A stretch of 64,000 nt of DNA, taken from the NCBI RefSeq assembly GCF_039541795.1, contig NZ_BAABGX010000001.1, positions 434,001 to 498,000 of the forward strand, given 5' to 3'. The first letter of the stretch is position 1, and every line of letters begins with the position of its first letter. The position numbers were made by a program, and so were the translations under genes. Below the pieces are notes generated by a model, which was not told the origin of the DNA, ran no database searches, and saw only the letters and a list, made by a program, of their open reading frames with translations. Shown here piece after piece: positions 27,066 through 35,613 of the stretch. This DNA comes from Nibribacter koreensis (lineage in GTDB: Bacteria; Bacteroidota; Bacteroidia; Cytophagales; Hymenobacteraceae).

Positions 27066-27878
27066 ATGACTATCTCCATTCCTAAATTACAACATACAGA
27101 TTCTGGCAACTTCTTCTTGATGGCCGGCCCTTGCGCCATTGAGGGCGAAGAAATGGCCCTGCAGATTGCCGAAGAACTGGTGCGCATCACCAACCGTTTG
27201 CGTATTCCGTTAATCTTCAAGGGTTCTTACCGCAAGGCCAACCGATCTCGCCTGGATTCCTTTACAGGCATTGGCGATGAGAAGGCTCTTAAGATTCTGG
27301 CCAAGGTGAGCGAGACGTTTGGCGTACCTACGGTCACGGACATTCATGAGAGTCATGAAGCCGCTATGGCTGCTGCTTATGTAGACGTGTTACAGATCCC
27401 AGCCTTCTTGTGCCGGCAGACAGATTTATTAGTGGCCGCCGCCCAAACCGGGAAAGTGGTGAACATCAAAAAAGGCCAGTTTCTGTCTGGGGAGTCCATG
27501 CGCTTTGCCGTAGACAAGGTGAAGGAGTCTGGTAACGCTAATGTCATTTTAACGGACCGTGGCAATACGTTCGGGTACTCAGACATGGTCGTGGATTTCA
27601 GGAACATTCCCGCCATGCAAGAAAACCAGGTGCCGGTGGTGATGGATGTGACGCATTCTCTACAACAGCCCAACCAAGCCTCAGGTGTGACCGGTGGCAA
27701 GCCTGCCTTGATTGAGACTATTGCCAAAGCGGCCATTGCCGTGGGCGCAGATGGACTCTTCATTGAAACCCATCCAACACCCGCCACTGCTAAATCTGAT
27801 GGCGCCAACATGCTTCAATTGTCTAATTTAGAAGGACTTCTGGAGAAGCTGGTGAGAATTAGAGAAGCAGTTAAATAA
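27066..27878 (+). CDS. kdsA: 3-deoxy-8-phosphooctulonate synthase KdsA
   Basis: KdsA condenses arabinose-5-phosphate with phosphoenolpyruvate to make KDO-8-phosphate for lipopolysaccharide. Family blocks are present: FFLMAGPCAIEGEEMA, IFKGSYRKANRSRLDSFTG, TDIHESHEA, LQIPAFLCRQTDLL, NIKKGQFLSGESMRFA, LTDRGNTFGYSDMVVDFR and DVTHSLQQP. 270 residues, normal length. It stands apart from other KDO genes in this window. Confidence 0.97.
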   Translation: MTISIPKLQHTDSGNFFLMAGPCAIEGEEMALQIAEELVRITNRLRIPLIFKGSYRKANRSRLDSFTGIGDEKALKILAKVSETFGVPTVTDIHESHEAAMAAAYVDVLQIPAFLCRQTDLLVAAAQTGKVVNIKKGQFLSGESMRFAVDKVKESGNANVILTDRGNTFGYSDMVVDFRNIPAMQENQVPVVMDVTHSLQQPNQASGVTGGKPALIETIAKAAIAVGADGLFIETHPTPATAKSDGANMLQLSNLEGLLEKLVRIREAVK

Positions 27879-28034
27879 TGATTAATGATTAATGATTAAT
27901 TGGTAAGAATCCAGAATTATAAATTAATCACTTACAGCAAAGTCCCCGTTTTTGGCCTGATTTTAAGAAATCAGGCCAAAAACGGGGACTTTGCTTTTTG
28001 CCTATTAATCATTCGTCATTAATCACTAATCATT
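27879..28034. repeat. Composite element: inverted ATTAATGA tracts around a palindrome
   Basis: Left tract 27878-27900 iterates TAATGATTAATGATTAA; right tract 28002-28033 iterates ATTAATCA/ATTCGTCATTAATCACT. They are inverted relative to each other and enclose palindrome copy 8, making a nested inverted repeat of about 155 bases between two convergent genes. Confidence 0.7.
27937..27994. repeat. Intergenic palindrome, copy 8, extended arms
   Basis: A perfect 58-bp hairpin: 27-base arms around TAAG. The shared half-site is extended outward by GCAAAGTC / GACTTTGC. Both arms also carry a paired change (GATTT/AAATC). A T run follows on the + strand, so it may terminate kdsA. Confidence 0.93.
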
Positions 28035-28854
28035 AGTAGCGTAGCGTAAAATTTTGCTTGGGTTGGTTTTTCCGGAAGAAGACGAGGCCCATGTAGAACA
28101 GGTCTACCGTGATCATTACCTGCGGGTGGGCTTTGATTTGTTTCCAGGCCTGGGACATTTCACTGGACCAATAGATGTCATCAAAAATAAACACGCTGTC
28201 TTCATGGGCTTTCTGCAGACATTGCTCAAAGTAGGCAAGGGTAGGGGCCAGACGGTGGTTGCCGTCAAAAAACACGAAGTCCACTTTCTCCAGCGTGTCC
28301 AAGGTCTCAGGAAGGGTAGCGTCTAGATTTCCTTCCACCAGCTGCACGTTTTTGAGTCTCAGTTTAGCAAAGTTTTGACGAGCTTGTGCGGCAATGGCTG
28401 GGCAACCTTCAAAGGTATATACGTTAGCCTTCTGTCTAGCCAAAGCCAGATAAGCCGTGGTCAAGCCCAAAGACGTACCCAGTTCCAGGATGGTGTCTGG
28501 CTTAAAATGGTTGGCCAGCCTAAACAACAATTGGCCTAAGCGCGGCGGTTTGGCGGAAGTTTTGGCAATGTCTGAGATGCGCTTTTTTTTGGTTCTGCCA
28601 GAATGGGAGCCGGCGCCAAAGTCAGTGACTTCTAGCAAGGTTTTGTCTTCCAGCAGTTCATCGCGCAGGCTTTCTACCAGGTCATAGGCAGTATAGTGGC
28701 CCGTATGGTGAATGATGAAACAGTAGAGATTGAATACAAACGGGGAGTGCAACCCATGCGCATTCCCTGACCGCCACCAAAAGGAGGCGTATCGTAAAAC
28801 TATGCCAGCGTGCTGCAAGAAAGAGGAGCGGTTAGTTGAGCTTATAGGGAACAA
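28033..28854 (-). CDS. Class I SAM-dependent methyltransferase, O-methyltransferase-like
   Basis: A 273-residue methyltransferase. SAM-binding motifs are DTILELGTSLGLTTAYLALA (motif I) and YTFEGCPAIAAQARQNF, with VDFVFFDGNHRLAPTLAYFE and SVFIFDDIYWSSEM after it; this DGNH...DD layout resembles class I O-methyltransferases. An N-terminal region (GNAHGLHSPFVFNLYCFIIH) is common to a Bacteroidota branch. Its start overlaps the end of apaG by 23 bases, so the two are co-transcribed. Substrate unknown. Confidence 0.85.
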   Translation of the reverse strand: MFPISSTNRSSFLQHAGIVLRYASFWWRSGNAHGLHSPFVFNLYCFIIHHTGHYTAYDLVESLRDELLEDKTLLEVTDFGAGSHSGRTKKKRISDIAKTSAKPPRLGQLLFRLANHFKPDTILELGTSLGLTTAYLALARQKANVYTFEGCPAIAAQARQNFAKLRLKNVQLVEGNLDATLPETLDTLEKVDFVFFDGNHRLAPTLAYFEQCLQKAHEDSVFIFDDIYWSSEMSQAWKQIKAHPQVMITVDLFYMGLVFFRKNQPKQNFTLRY

Positions 28855-29218
28855 TCAAGGTGAATTCTGGGATGGTGGCGTAGAACTGTCTGCCGTCTAC
28901 CAGGCGCTCCATCAAGAAGGTGCCCGCCATTTTGCCAATGCCTGTCTTTAAGTTACAGCCAGAAACATACTGGTGACTCTCGCCGGGTTCTAAGACTGGT
29001 TGTTGGCCTACCACACCTTCGCCCTCTACCTCGCGTATTTCATTGTTAGAATCAAAGATGTGCCAGTGGCGGCGTAACAACTTTACTGTAAATTCGCTGT
29101 TGTTCTCAATGGTGATCTTGTAGGCGAAAACAAAGTGCTGCTGCGCCGGACTAGAATAGTCTGGGAGGTAGTTGGTGGTGACCACTACGTTTACTCCTTG
29201 GTTTGTTTTCGTATCCAT
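28832..29218 (-). CDS. apaG: ApaG domain protein
   Basis: A 128-residue ApaG protein: FVFAYKITIENNSEFTVKLL, RHWHIFDSNNEIREVEGEGV, and GVVGQQPVLEPGESHQYVSG are the family core. The fold is fibronectin-like; the name comes from the E. coli apaGH locus and from cobalt/magnesium phenotypes, and its biochemical role is uncertain. First gene of a pair with the overlapping methyltransferase. Confidence 0.95.
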   Translation of the reverse strand: MDTKTNQGVNVVVTTNYLPDYSSPAQQHFVFAYKITIENNSEFTVKLLRRHWHIFDSNNEIREVEGEGVVGQQPVLEPGESHQYVSGCNLKTGIGKMAGTFLMERLVDGRQFYATIPEFTLIVPYKLN

Positions 29219-29326
29219 GCGTGCCGTTGATTGGTAAGAAAGAAACAGCTATCCTGGTGGATTAGTTTAGCCAGCCGGATTCATACCCTAAAAATACGTG
29301 AAAATCCTTTAAAGATATAGAAATCT

Positions 29327-29989
29327 ATGCAGGTAAAGATAGAATCAAGTTGGCAAGCCGTTTTGCAGGACGAGTTTACTAAGCCTTACTTCCAGAAAGT
29401 AACCCAGTTTGTCAAGGAAGAATACACCCGCACCGAGGTTTATCCCCCCGGCAGACTCATCTTTCATGCCTTTCAGGAATGCCCCTTTGACCAGGTGCGC
29501 GTGGTGATACTGGGCCAGGACCCATACCACGGCAAGGGACAGGCTAATGGTCTGGCGTTCTCTGTGGCAGACGGTATGCGTACACCGCCTTCTTTGCAAA
29601 ACATCTTCAAAGAGATTCAGGCAGACCTGGGTAAGCCTATTCCGGCATCGGGTAACCTGGAGCGCTGGGCCGAACAGGGCGTACTGTTGTTGAACGCTAC
29701 CTTAACGGTACGGGCGCATGAGGCAGGTTCGCACCAGAAGAAAGGCTGGGAGGAGTTTACGGACGCGGTCATCAAGAAAGTATCTGACGAGAAGGAGCAC
29801 GTGGTCTTCATGCTCTGGGGCGCCTATGCCCAAAAGAAGGGCATGATCATAGATGAGCGAAAGCATTTGGTGTTGAAAGCCGCGCACCCGTCACCCTTCG
29901 CCGCCGACAAAGGCTTCTTCGGCACCCGCCACTTCAGTAAGGCCAATGCCTATTTGAAGGAGCATGGTCTGCGGGAGATTGATTGGTAA
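29327..29989 (+). CDS. ung: Uracil-DNA glycosylase
   Basis: Family 1 UDG removes uracil from DNA in base-excision repair. The catalytic water-activating motif is LGQDPYHGKGQANGLAFSV, the uracil-binding Asn is in LLLNATLTV, and the DNA-intercalation motif is HPSPFAADKGFFGTRHFSKAN with the catalytic His. 220 residues, normal length. Divergent from apaG. Confidence 0.98.
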   Translation: MQVKIESSWQAVLQDEFTKPYFQKVTQFVKEEYTRTEVYPPGRLIFHAFQECPFDQVRVVILGQDPYHGKGQANGLAFSVADGMRTPPSLQNIFKEIQADLGKPIPASGNLERWAEQGVLLLNATLTVRAHEAGSHQKKGWEEFTDAVIKKVSDEKEHVVFMLWGAYAQKKGMIIDERKHLVLKAAHPSPFAADKGFFGTRHFSKANAYLKEHGLREIDW

Positions 29990-30004
29990 AATTAAATGGC
30001 ATCA

Positions 30005-30048
30005 ATAAAGCAAAGGGCACCTTACTAAAAAGCTGACCTTTGCTTTAT
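30005..30048 (+). terminator. Hairpin after ung
   Basis: ATAAAGCAAAGG and CCTTTGCTTTAT form a perfect 12-bp stem with a 20-base loop, 15 bases after the ung stop; T-rich end. Probable ung terminator. Confidence 0.6.
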
Positions 30049-30057
30049 GTACAGATC

Positions 30058-30097
30058 TCATTTTTGGCTTATTTCTTGGAAAATAGACTGAAAACGG
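30058..30097. repeat. Intergenic palindrome, copy 9, degenerate
   Basis: TCATTTTTGGCTTATTTCTTG and GAAAATAGACTGAAAACGG; several mismatches between the arms. Confidence 0.75.
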
Positions 30098-30105
30098 AAA
30101 GATTG

Positions 30106-30141
30106 TTCAATGCCCTTATAAATGCAGCTCCGGCAAATTTT
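30106..30141 (-). pseudogene. Decayed duplicate of the lepB 3' end
   Basis: 36 bases that match the last codons of lepB (30328-30363) at about 30 positions. On the reverse strand they read KFAGAAFIRALN-like against KIRWSRIFKGIE in lepB. Each copy is preceded, in + orientation, by a palindrome copy ending 9-12 bases away, so the duplicated segment included the repeat. No other lepB sequence remains. Confidence 0.55.
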
Positions 30142-30225
30142 CATGGGCGGGGGCTATTCTGCTTGTTGGTGATTACATCACCAAGTGCAAGTGATTTGGA
30201 ATCTCATCTATTTAGCAATACCATC

Positions 30226-30269
30226 ATAAAGAAGAAGGCCACCTCAAATAAGGTGGCCTTCTTCTTTAT
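30226..30269. terminator. Strong hairpin terminator
   Basis: AAAGAAGAAGGCCACCT / AGGTGGCCTTCTTCTTT with a CAAATA loop; perfect stem, T/A-rich flanks. Likely the terminator of the operon ending in lepB, on the reverse strand. Confidence 0.85.
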
Positions 30270-30278
30270 ATTCCAATT

Positions 30279-30316
30279 CGTTTTTAGCCTCATTTTTGAA
30301 AAACAGGTCAAAAACG
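30279..30316. repeat. Intergenic palindrome, copy 10
   Basis: CGTTTTTAGCCTCATTTTTG and AAAAACAGGTCAAAAACG, imperfect pairing; 8 bases beyond the lepB stop on the reverse strand. Confidence 0.83.
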
Positions 30317-30324
30317 ATTGTTCT

Positions 30325-31425
30325 TTATTCAATGCCCTTGAAAATGCGGCTCCAGCGGATTTTGTTTAACAGGCCTTCATTCGGGTCGGCAGACATCCAG
30401 ACCAGGACGGCTTTGCCTACCACGTGATCTTCTGGCACGAAGCCCCAGTAGCGGGAGTCCAGGGAGTCATGGCGATTGTCGCCCATCATCCAGTAGTAGT
30501 CCTGTTTAAAGGTATATTCCTTGATTTCTTTTCCGTCAATCAGGATGTTGTCAGAATTAACGATTACGTTTTGGTTGCCTTCATATCTTCTGATGACCAT
30601 CTCATACAAAGGAATGGTTTGGGCGTTTATCTGCACCGTCATGCCTTCTTTGGGTACCACAAAAGGCCCGAAGTTGTCTTTGTTGTACGGGTACATGGAC
30701 GGCTTGAACGGGAACACCTTGGCGTCTACCATGCCGGCCGTGTCACTCTGTAACTGTATGCGCTGAATGAAATCATAGCCAGCCAATTTCTTGGCAGTTG
30801 CCGCAGACGTGTTGATCTGGTAGCCTTGTACGCCGTAGGTTGGGTAAATGTCTGTGATGTTATGCTCCTTGAAGAACTTAGGCGTGATAGGGTCCTTGCT
30901 TAACAGTAAATAAGAATACTGCACCTGCTCAGGCTCTGGTAACAGCTTGCCATTGATGTAGGTCTGCATGTTGCGCATCTCAATCTTGTCACCGGCAATT
31001 GCAATGCAGCGTTTGATGTAGTTGGTGCGTAAATCTGCAGGGTGTTGCTCTTCGGGTGGATAGTTGAACACCACCACGTCATTGTTCTTAACAGAGGTAA
31101 AGCCCGGCAGGCGGTGTGATTTTAGTTGGATGGCGCTAGAATATGACGGGATGTCCGTTCCCCAAATGGTCTGGTGCGTTAACGGTACCTGCAAGGGCGT
31201 CATGGGCGTGCGCGGACCATAGTGCAACTTGCTCACAAAAAGGTAATCACCCACCAGCAAAGACTTCTCCATAGACGGAGTGGGGATGGTGTAGGCCTCA
31301 AAAGTGGCCCATCTAATAAGAGTGGCGGCCACCACGGCAAAGAGAATAGCATCTCCCCATTCGCGCAAAAAACCTTTGCGTTGCTTTGGCTTTGATTCTT
31401 TCTTAGTCCAGAAACGGGTGCTCAT
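30325..31425 (-). CDS. lepB: Signal peptidase I
   Basis: LepB cleaves signal peptides from exported proteins at the periplasmic face of the inner membrane. One N-terminal membrane segment (GDAILFAVVAATLIRWATF) is followed by the catalytic Ser in TIPTPSMEKSLLVGDYLFVS, the general-base Lys in NYIKRCIAIAGDKIEMRN, and box E, YYWMMGDNRHDSLDSRYWG. At 366 residues it is longer than E. coli LepB, with an insertion between boxes D and E as in other Bacteroidota. Last gene of the parA-parB-DUF5683-dapB-lepB run. Confidence 0.95.
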   Translation of the reverse strand: MSTRFWTKKESKPKQRKGFLREWGDAILFAVVAATLIRWATFEAYTIPTPSMEKSLLVGDYLFVSKLHYGPRTPMTPLQVPLTHQTIWGTDIPSYSSAIQLKSHRLPGFTSVKNNDVVVFNYPPEEQHPADLRTNYIKRCIAIAGDKIEMRNMQTYINGKLLPEPEQVQYSYLLLSKDPITPKFFKEHNITDIYPTYGVQGYQINTSAATAKKLAGYDFIQRIQLQSDTAGMVDAKVFPFKPSMYPYNKDNFGPFVVPKEGMTVQINAQTIPLYEMVIRRYEGNQNVIVNSDNILIDGKEIKEYTFKQDYYWMMGDNRHDSLDSRYWGFVPEDHVVGKAVLVWMSADPNEGLLNKIRWSRIFKGIE

Positions 31426-31435
31426 GTATTCTTAT

Positions 31436-32152
31436 TTAAAGTTGCAATAAATCATTCATGCCAAACACGCCCTGCTTGCCTGGCAACCACTCAGCGGCCA
31501 AAATGGCACCGGCGGCAAACCCATCTCTGCTATGCGCAATATGATTCAGTTCCAGCGTGTCATTGGCAGAGGTGTACTGTACCATGTGGGTGCCTACTAC
31601 TTCGCCTTCGCGCTCAGATTCAATTCCTAACAAGTCCTCTGAGGTGGTTTTGTCGTTTACCCAGCCTTGTTTGGTTGGGTACTGCTTCAGGATGCCTTCG
31701 GCAATGGAGAGGGCGGTACCGCTGGGCTGGTCTAGTTTGTGTACGTGGTGGATTTCCTTTACCTGCACGCCGTACTCTGGGTATTGCTGCATCTTCTTGG
31801 CCACGTACTCATTAAAGTGGAAGAACAGATTTACGCCCACGCTAAAGTTAGAAGCATATAACAAGGCGCCGTTGAGTTCCTGACACTTGGCCTCCACTCT
31901 AGGTAGATCCTGTAACCATCCTGTAGTGCCACATACCACCGGTATGCCTAGTTCAAAGCAAGTGAGGATGTTGTTGACCGCGGCCGCCGGGCTGGTAAAT
32001 TCAATGGCCACGTCTACCTGGTCTTTGGTGTAGGAAGAAAGCTGGTGCGCATCCTCTACCGTCAGGGCCGCTACAATTTGATGTCCTTTGGCTAGGGCAA
32101 GACGTTCAATGGTATGACCCATTTTTCCGTAGCCAATAAGCAGAATGCGCAT
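31436..32152 (-). CDS. dapB: 4-hydroxy-tetrahydrodipicolinate reductase DapB
   Basis: DapB reduces 4-hydroxy-tetrahydrodipicolinate with NAD(P)H in lysine and diaminopimelate synthesis. The Rossmann opening is MRILLIGYGKMGHTIERLA; CGTTGW and the catalytic/substrate segment VKEIHHVHKLDQPSGTALSI are present, with HIAHSRDGFAAGAILAAEWL near the end. 238 residues. Located 3 bases downstream of the DUF5683 gene and 10 bases before lepB on the same strand. Confidence 0.96.
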   Translation of the reverse strand: MRILLIGYGKMGHTIERLALAKGHQIVAALTVEDAHQLSSYTKDQVDVAIEFTSPAAAVNNILTCFELGIPVVCGTTGWLQDLPRVEAKCQELNGALLYASNFSVGVNLFFHFNEYVAKKMQQYPEYGVQVKEIHHVHKLDQPSGTALSIAEGILKQYPTKQGWVNDKTTSEDLLGIESEREGEVVGTHMVQYTSANDTLELNHIAHSRDGFAAGAILAAEWLPGKQGVFGMNDLLQL

Positions 32153-32155
32153 TTG

Positions 32156-32803
32156 TTACTTTTTAAGATTGAGTTGCAAGGTGAACATGGGGGCGTAGCT
32201 GGTATTGGCCATCCTTTGAAGACCAGGAGTAAACTGCAAGGAGAGGTCATCGCTTACATCAAAGCCCTTTAAATGCGCATCTACGTGTGCTTCCATCACA
32301 TTTAAGCCATACGCCACCACTGCCAAGATAATATCTAAATCTCTATATTTCCTGAAAAAGTCTCTGGATCTGCGTAAGTTGTTGGTGCCTTGGTCATTAG
32401 CAAGGTCAATTTTATAATTGCCGTTGTCTACGTAAGCATCTACCGTGGCGGGGTCTCCATCTGTGCGGTACCGGTAAGCCGTGGCAAAGGTCTGGTACTT
32501 GCGATTGTTGTCATAGATAAAATACCCGATCACCGCGCCGGTGGCATATACCAATGGAATCTTCCAATAACTCTTGTTGTACGCCTGACCCAGGCCTGGC
32601 AGTACGGCAGAGTAAAAGGCGGCCTTGGCAGGCTTGCTCCAGTCCGTCAAGAACCGTTTCTTAGCCGCGGTGGTATCAATGGCTGCCGCGGCCGGTACTA
32701 GTACAGAGTCAGGGGTTGCTGTAATGACTTGTGCCTTTGCCTCTGGTAGAAAACCAAAAGCAAAGGCACAGAAGAAGATAAATACGGCTATACTAGACCG
32801 CAT
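32156..32803 (-). CDS. DUF5683 membrane protein
   Basis: A 215-residue exported or membrane protein. It has a signal peptide (FIFFCAFAFGFLPEAKA), then KPAKAAFYSAVLPGLGQAYN and KSYWKIPLVYATGAVIGYFI, the diagnostic core of DUF5683, and a second hydrophobic stretch (DIILAVVAYGLNVMEAHVDA). The family is widespread in Bacteroidota beside parB and dapB; its function is unknown. Same run as parAB and dapB, with intergenic gaps of 1-3 bases. Confidence 0.87.
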   Translation of the reverse strand: MRSSIAVFIFFCAFAFGFLPEAKAQVITATPDSVLVPAAAAIDTTAAKKRFLTDWSKPAKAAFYSAVLPGLGQAYNKSYWKIPLVYATGAVIGYFIYDNNRKYQTFATAYRYRTDGDPATVDAYVDNGNYKIDLANDQGTNNLRRSRDFFRKYRDLDIILAVVAYGLNVMEAHVDAHLKGFDVSDDLSLQFTPGLQRMANTSYAPMFTLQLNLKK

Positions 32804-32804
32804 A

Positions 32805-33713
32805 TTAGGCGTAGTTTAAGATTTCTAAAATTCGGTTTAGGTCATCTACAGAAACAAACGGGATCTTGATTTCGCCTTTGCCCTCTGCCGTTGACTTGAC
32901 CTGGATGCGGGTGCCAAAATAGGTAGACAACCTGGATTCTACCCGCTTCACTTCATTTTCTAACGGATGTAGGTTGAGTTTGGTCTGCGGATCTGGCTTT
33001 TTGTTTTCCTGGTTGATCTTTCTAACCAACTCCTCCACCTTTCTAACCGACAATTCCTCATTCACGATCTTGCGGTACACCTCCAACTGCATCTCCACGT
33101 CTTCCATGTTGATGATGGCGCGGGCGTGGCCCATAGAAATCAAGTTGTCCCTGATGCCAATCTGGATGTCTGGCGGAAGCTTTAACAAACGCAGGTAGTT
33201 GGTCACCGTGGTGCGCTTCTTACCTACGCGGTCGCCTAGTTCCTCCTGCTTTAAGCTACACTCCGTTAAAAGACGTTGGTAGCTGAGGGCAATTTCTATG
33301 GCGTTGAGGTTTTCGCGCTGGATGTTCTCAATCAAGGCCATTTCCAGCATCTGCTGGTCATCTGCCTTTCTGATGTACGCAGGGATTGCCTCCAAACCGG
33401 CCAGTTTAGCGGCCTGGAAACGACGCTCACCAGAAATCAACTGATAGGCGTCTGCACTCAGCTGACGTACCGTGATGGGTTGAATGATGCCTTGTACTCT
33501 TATGGACTCGGCTAATTCCTCTAACGCAGTTTGGTCAAAGTGCGTGCGGGGCTGAAACGGGTTGGTTTCAATCTGGGTTAAAGCAATGTCCGCGATGGTA
33601 TTGACGGCGTTAGGGGTGGAGGGAGTTTCCTTGCGGTCATAACTCCCCGATATAAGGGCATTGAGGCCTCTTCCAAGGCCTCCTGGTTTTTTCTTGGCTG
33701 AATTATCAGTCAT
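32805..33713 (-). CDS. parB: Chromosome-partitioning protein ParB
   Basis: ParB (Spo0J) binds parS sites, loads as a CTP-dependent clamp and spreads on DNA. The CTP-binding boxes are IRVQGIIQPITVRQ and ISGERRFQAAKLAGLEAIPA; ALIENIQRENLNAIEIALSY, and a helix-turn-helix (LKQEELGDRVGKKRTTVTNY) follow, then a C-terminal dimerisation domain. 302 residues. It lies 18 bases after parA on the same strand. No clear parS palindrome was found in this window. Confidence 0.96.
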   Translation of the reverse strand: MTDNSAKKKPGGLGRGLNALISGSYDRKETPSTPNAVNTIADIALTQIETNPFQPRTHFDQTALEELAESIRVQGIIQPITVRQLSADAYQLISGERRFQAAKLAGLEAIPAYIRKADDQQMLEMALIENIQRENLNAIEIALSYQRLLTECSLKQEELGDRVGKKRTTVTNYLRLLKLPPDIQIGIRDNLISMGHARAIINMEDVEMQLEVYRKIVNEELSVRKVEELVRKINQENKKPDPQTKLNLHPLENEVKRVESRLSTYFGTRIQVKSTAEGKGEIKIPFVSVDDLNRILEILNYA

Positions 33714-33731
33714 GTAGGTTCTCTTCTAAAA

Positions 33732-34511
33732 TTATTGGGCCACGGCTACGCCGTTTTTCTCCACAATCTCTTTGGCCAGGTTCAGGTAACTGATGGCGCC
33801 TTTGCTTTCTGCGTCATGCAAAATGGCCGGCACCCCAAAAGAAGGGGACTCACTCAACTTCACGTTTCTAGGAATGATGGTGTCAAACACCATCTGCTGG
33901 AAGTGCATTTTCACTTCTTCCACCACTTGGTTGGACAAGCGCAGACGCACGTCATACATGGTCAACAGCAAGCCTTCAATCTCCAGGTCCGGGTTCAGGC
34001 GGGACTGGATGATCTTGATGGTGTTGAGCAATTTGCCCAAGCCTTCTAGGGCGAAGTACTCGCACTGCACCGGGATGATCACCGAGTCTGCGGCCGTCAA
34101 GGAGTTCACCGTGATGAGACCCAGAGAAGGCGAGCAGTCAATGATGATGAAGTCATACTTGTCCTTAAACGGCACCAGCACTTCCTTCATCTTTTCCTCG
34201 CGGTTGGGCAGGTTAATCATCTCAACCTCAGCGCCTACCAGATCTATATGCGACGGAATCAAATCCAGGAAATCTATAGGCGAGGTCATGATGATGCTGT
34301 TGGCGTCAATGCCATCTACCATGCACTCATAGATGCTGTTCTCAATATCTTTGGGGTCGAAACCGATCCCAGAGGTGGCATTGGCCTGCGGGTCTGCATC
34401 TACCAGCAAGGTCTTAAATTCTAAAGCGGCTAAGCTTGCTGCCAGGTTAATGGCCGAAGTAGTTTTACCTACTCCGCCTTTCTGGTTGGCAACGGCAATT
34501 ATTTTTCCCAT
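33732..34511 (-). CDS. parA: Chromosome-partitioning ATPase ParA (Soj)
   Basis: A deviant-Walker ATPase that forms the gradient on which ParB-parS complexes move. KIIAVANQKGGVGKTTSAIN holds the deviant Walker A; TLLVDADPQANATSGIG, FIIIDCSPSLGLITVNSLTA and DTIIPRNVKLSESPSFG are the later motifs. 259 residues, chromosomal Soj-type without an N-terminal DNA-binding domain. It heads the ParAB pair and follows an MBL hydrolase by 8 bases. Confidence 0.97.
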   Translation of the reverse strand: MGKIIAVANQKGGVGKTTSAINLAASLAALEFKTLLVDADPQANATSGIGFDPKDIENSIYECMVDGIDANSIIMTSPIDFLDLIPSHIDLVGAEVEMINLPNREEKMKEVLVPFKDKYDFIIIDCSPSLGLITVNSLTAADSVIIPVQCEYFALEGLGKLLNTIKIIQSRLNPDLEIEGLLLTMYDVRLRLSNQVVEEVKMHFQQMVFDTIIPRNVKLSESPSFGVPAILHDAESKGAISYLNLAKEIVEKNGVAVAQ

Positions 34512-34519
34512 TCTAAAGA

Positions 34520-35200
34520 TTACAGTTCTATGGTTTGACCAATCTCCATCAATATCAACTCCTTCTGCTGGCGTCTGGCTAGTTCCAGAGAGGCCACATG
34601 ATCAATTTCTATGTAAGGGAAGGTATCATAATGCATCCCTATTATTTTTTTCGTGTTCACGTAATTGGCGGCTACCAGGGCATCCTCCACGTCCATGGTG
34701 AAGTTGTCCCCAATGGGTAGCATGGCAAAATCTACCTTATAACGCTCACCAATCAATTTCATGTCTAGCGTCAGGGCAGTGTCACCGGCAAAGTAGAACG
34801 TCTTCTCAGCGCCTTCTACCACAAAGCCAGCGGCCGTGCCAGCATAAGTCCCGTCTGGCAAGGAACTGGAGTGAATGGCGTTCACCATTTTCACGGTTCC
34901 AAACGGCAGATGCACCTTGCCTCCAATGTTCATGGGGTGCACCTTGTCAATGCCCTTCTTTTGGTACCAAGTTACAATCTCAAAGATGGCCACCAGGGTA
35001 GCACCTGTTTTCTTGAGCAGGTACTCAGCGTCTGCCACATGGTCTGCATGCCCGTGTGACAGCAGTATGTAATCACACTCAATCTGATCCAACTCAATCT
35101 CAGAGGCCAAGGGGTTGGCCGAGATGAAGGGGTCAAAAAGCACTTTGGTTCCGCCCACTTCAAGCAGGAAACAAGATTGGCCGTAGTAAGTGATGTTCAT
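34520..35200 (-). CDS. UPF0173 metal-dependent hydrolase (MBL fold)
   Basis: A 226-residue metallo-beta-lactamase-fold protein of the UPF0173 type. MNITYYGQSCFLLEVGGTKV is the opening, LLSHGHADHVADAEYL the HxHxDH metal motif, and FYFAGDTALTLDMKLIG and IIGMHYDTFPYIEID hold later ligands. Members are conserved but lack an assigned substrate. First gene of the reverse-strand run that continues into parA. Confidence 0.9.
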   Translation of the reverse strand: MNITYYGQSCFLLEVGGTKVLFDPFISANPLASEIELDQIECDYILLSHGHADHVADAEYLLKKTGATLVAIFEIVTWYQKKGIDKVHPMNIGGKVHLPFGTVKMVNAIHSSSLPDGTYAGTAAGFVVEGAEKTFYFAGDTALTLDMKLIGERYKVDFAMLPIGDNFTMDVEDALVAANYVNTKKIIGMHYDTFPYIEIDHVASLELARRQQKELILMEIGQTIEL

Positions 35201-35249
35201 GGTAGGAGACTTTCTAAGTTCGCGCTATACTAAACATTTCATGCTTTCA

Positions 35250-35257
35250 CAAAGATA
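35250..35257 (-). promoter_or_regulatory. Probable -7 box for the UPF0173-parAB operon
   Basis: TATCTTTG on the reverse strand, an exact TAnnTTTG match about 50 bases ahead of the first gene. No TTG at the usual distance, so the upstream box is weak. Confidence 0.45.
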
Positions 35258-35575
35258 CGGGAATTAAAAGATACTTTTTAGTGCAACTTATTAACACTTA
35301 GCAGGTATTTATCCCCATTTTTAGAAGATCTCTACCTTAAGTGGAGGTAATGATTGGATTGTCTAACGATTTGACAGCTAAGGCAGAAAGGAAATTTTAA
35401 GGGCAAGTTGCAGGTAAAAGAATCACTTTAGCCAAGCAAGACGCCAAGAATCCCAATTGGTACGATTCATAGAATCCTTAACCCGGAAATAACTCTTAAA
35501 AATTCTTCTGATAAACGATAGTTTGAAAGGTCAAGGAGTATCCAGCTGGGCTTATTTTCACTATACGTAAGCAGG

Positions 35576-35613
35576 CGTTTTTGGCCTCTTTTCCGATAAA
35601 TAGCCCAAAAACG
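35576..35613. repeat. Intergenic palindrome, copy 11
   Basis: CGTTTTTGGCCTCTTTTCC and ATAAATAGCCCAAAAACG, partly decayed. Not next to a stop codon. Confidence 0.8.

Larger units (their letters stand above)
29990..30324. other. Repeat-rich gap between ung and lepB
   Basis: No gene. In order it holds a hairpin (30005-30048), a degenerate palindrome (30058-30097), a decayed copy of the lepB 3' end (30106-30141), a strong terminator (30226-30269) and a second palindrome (30279-30316). Short reading frames across it only translate these repeats. Confidence 0.75.

Noticed and set aside
30040..30369. A 109-residue + strand frame
   Set aside because: It is made of two palindromes, a terminator and antisense lepB sequence; the repeated peptide it encodes comes from the lepB-tail duplication.
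32805..35300. parS site near parAB
   Set aside because: CACGTG-centred sequences occur in the window, but none has the extended TGTTTCACGTGAAACA-like symmetry.
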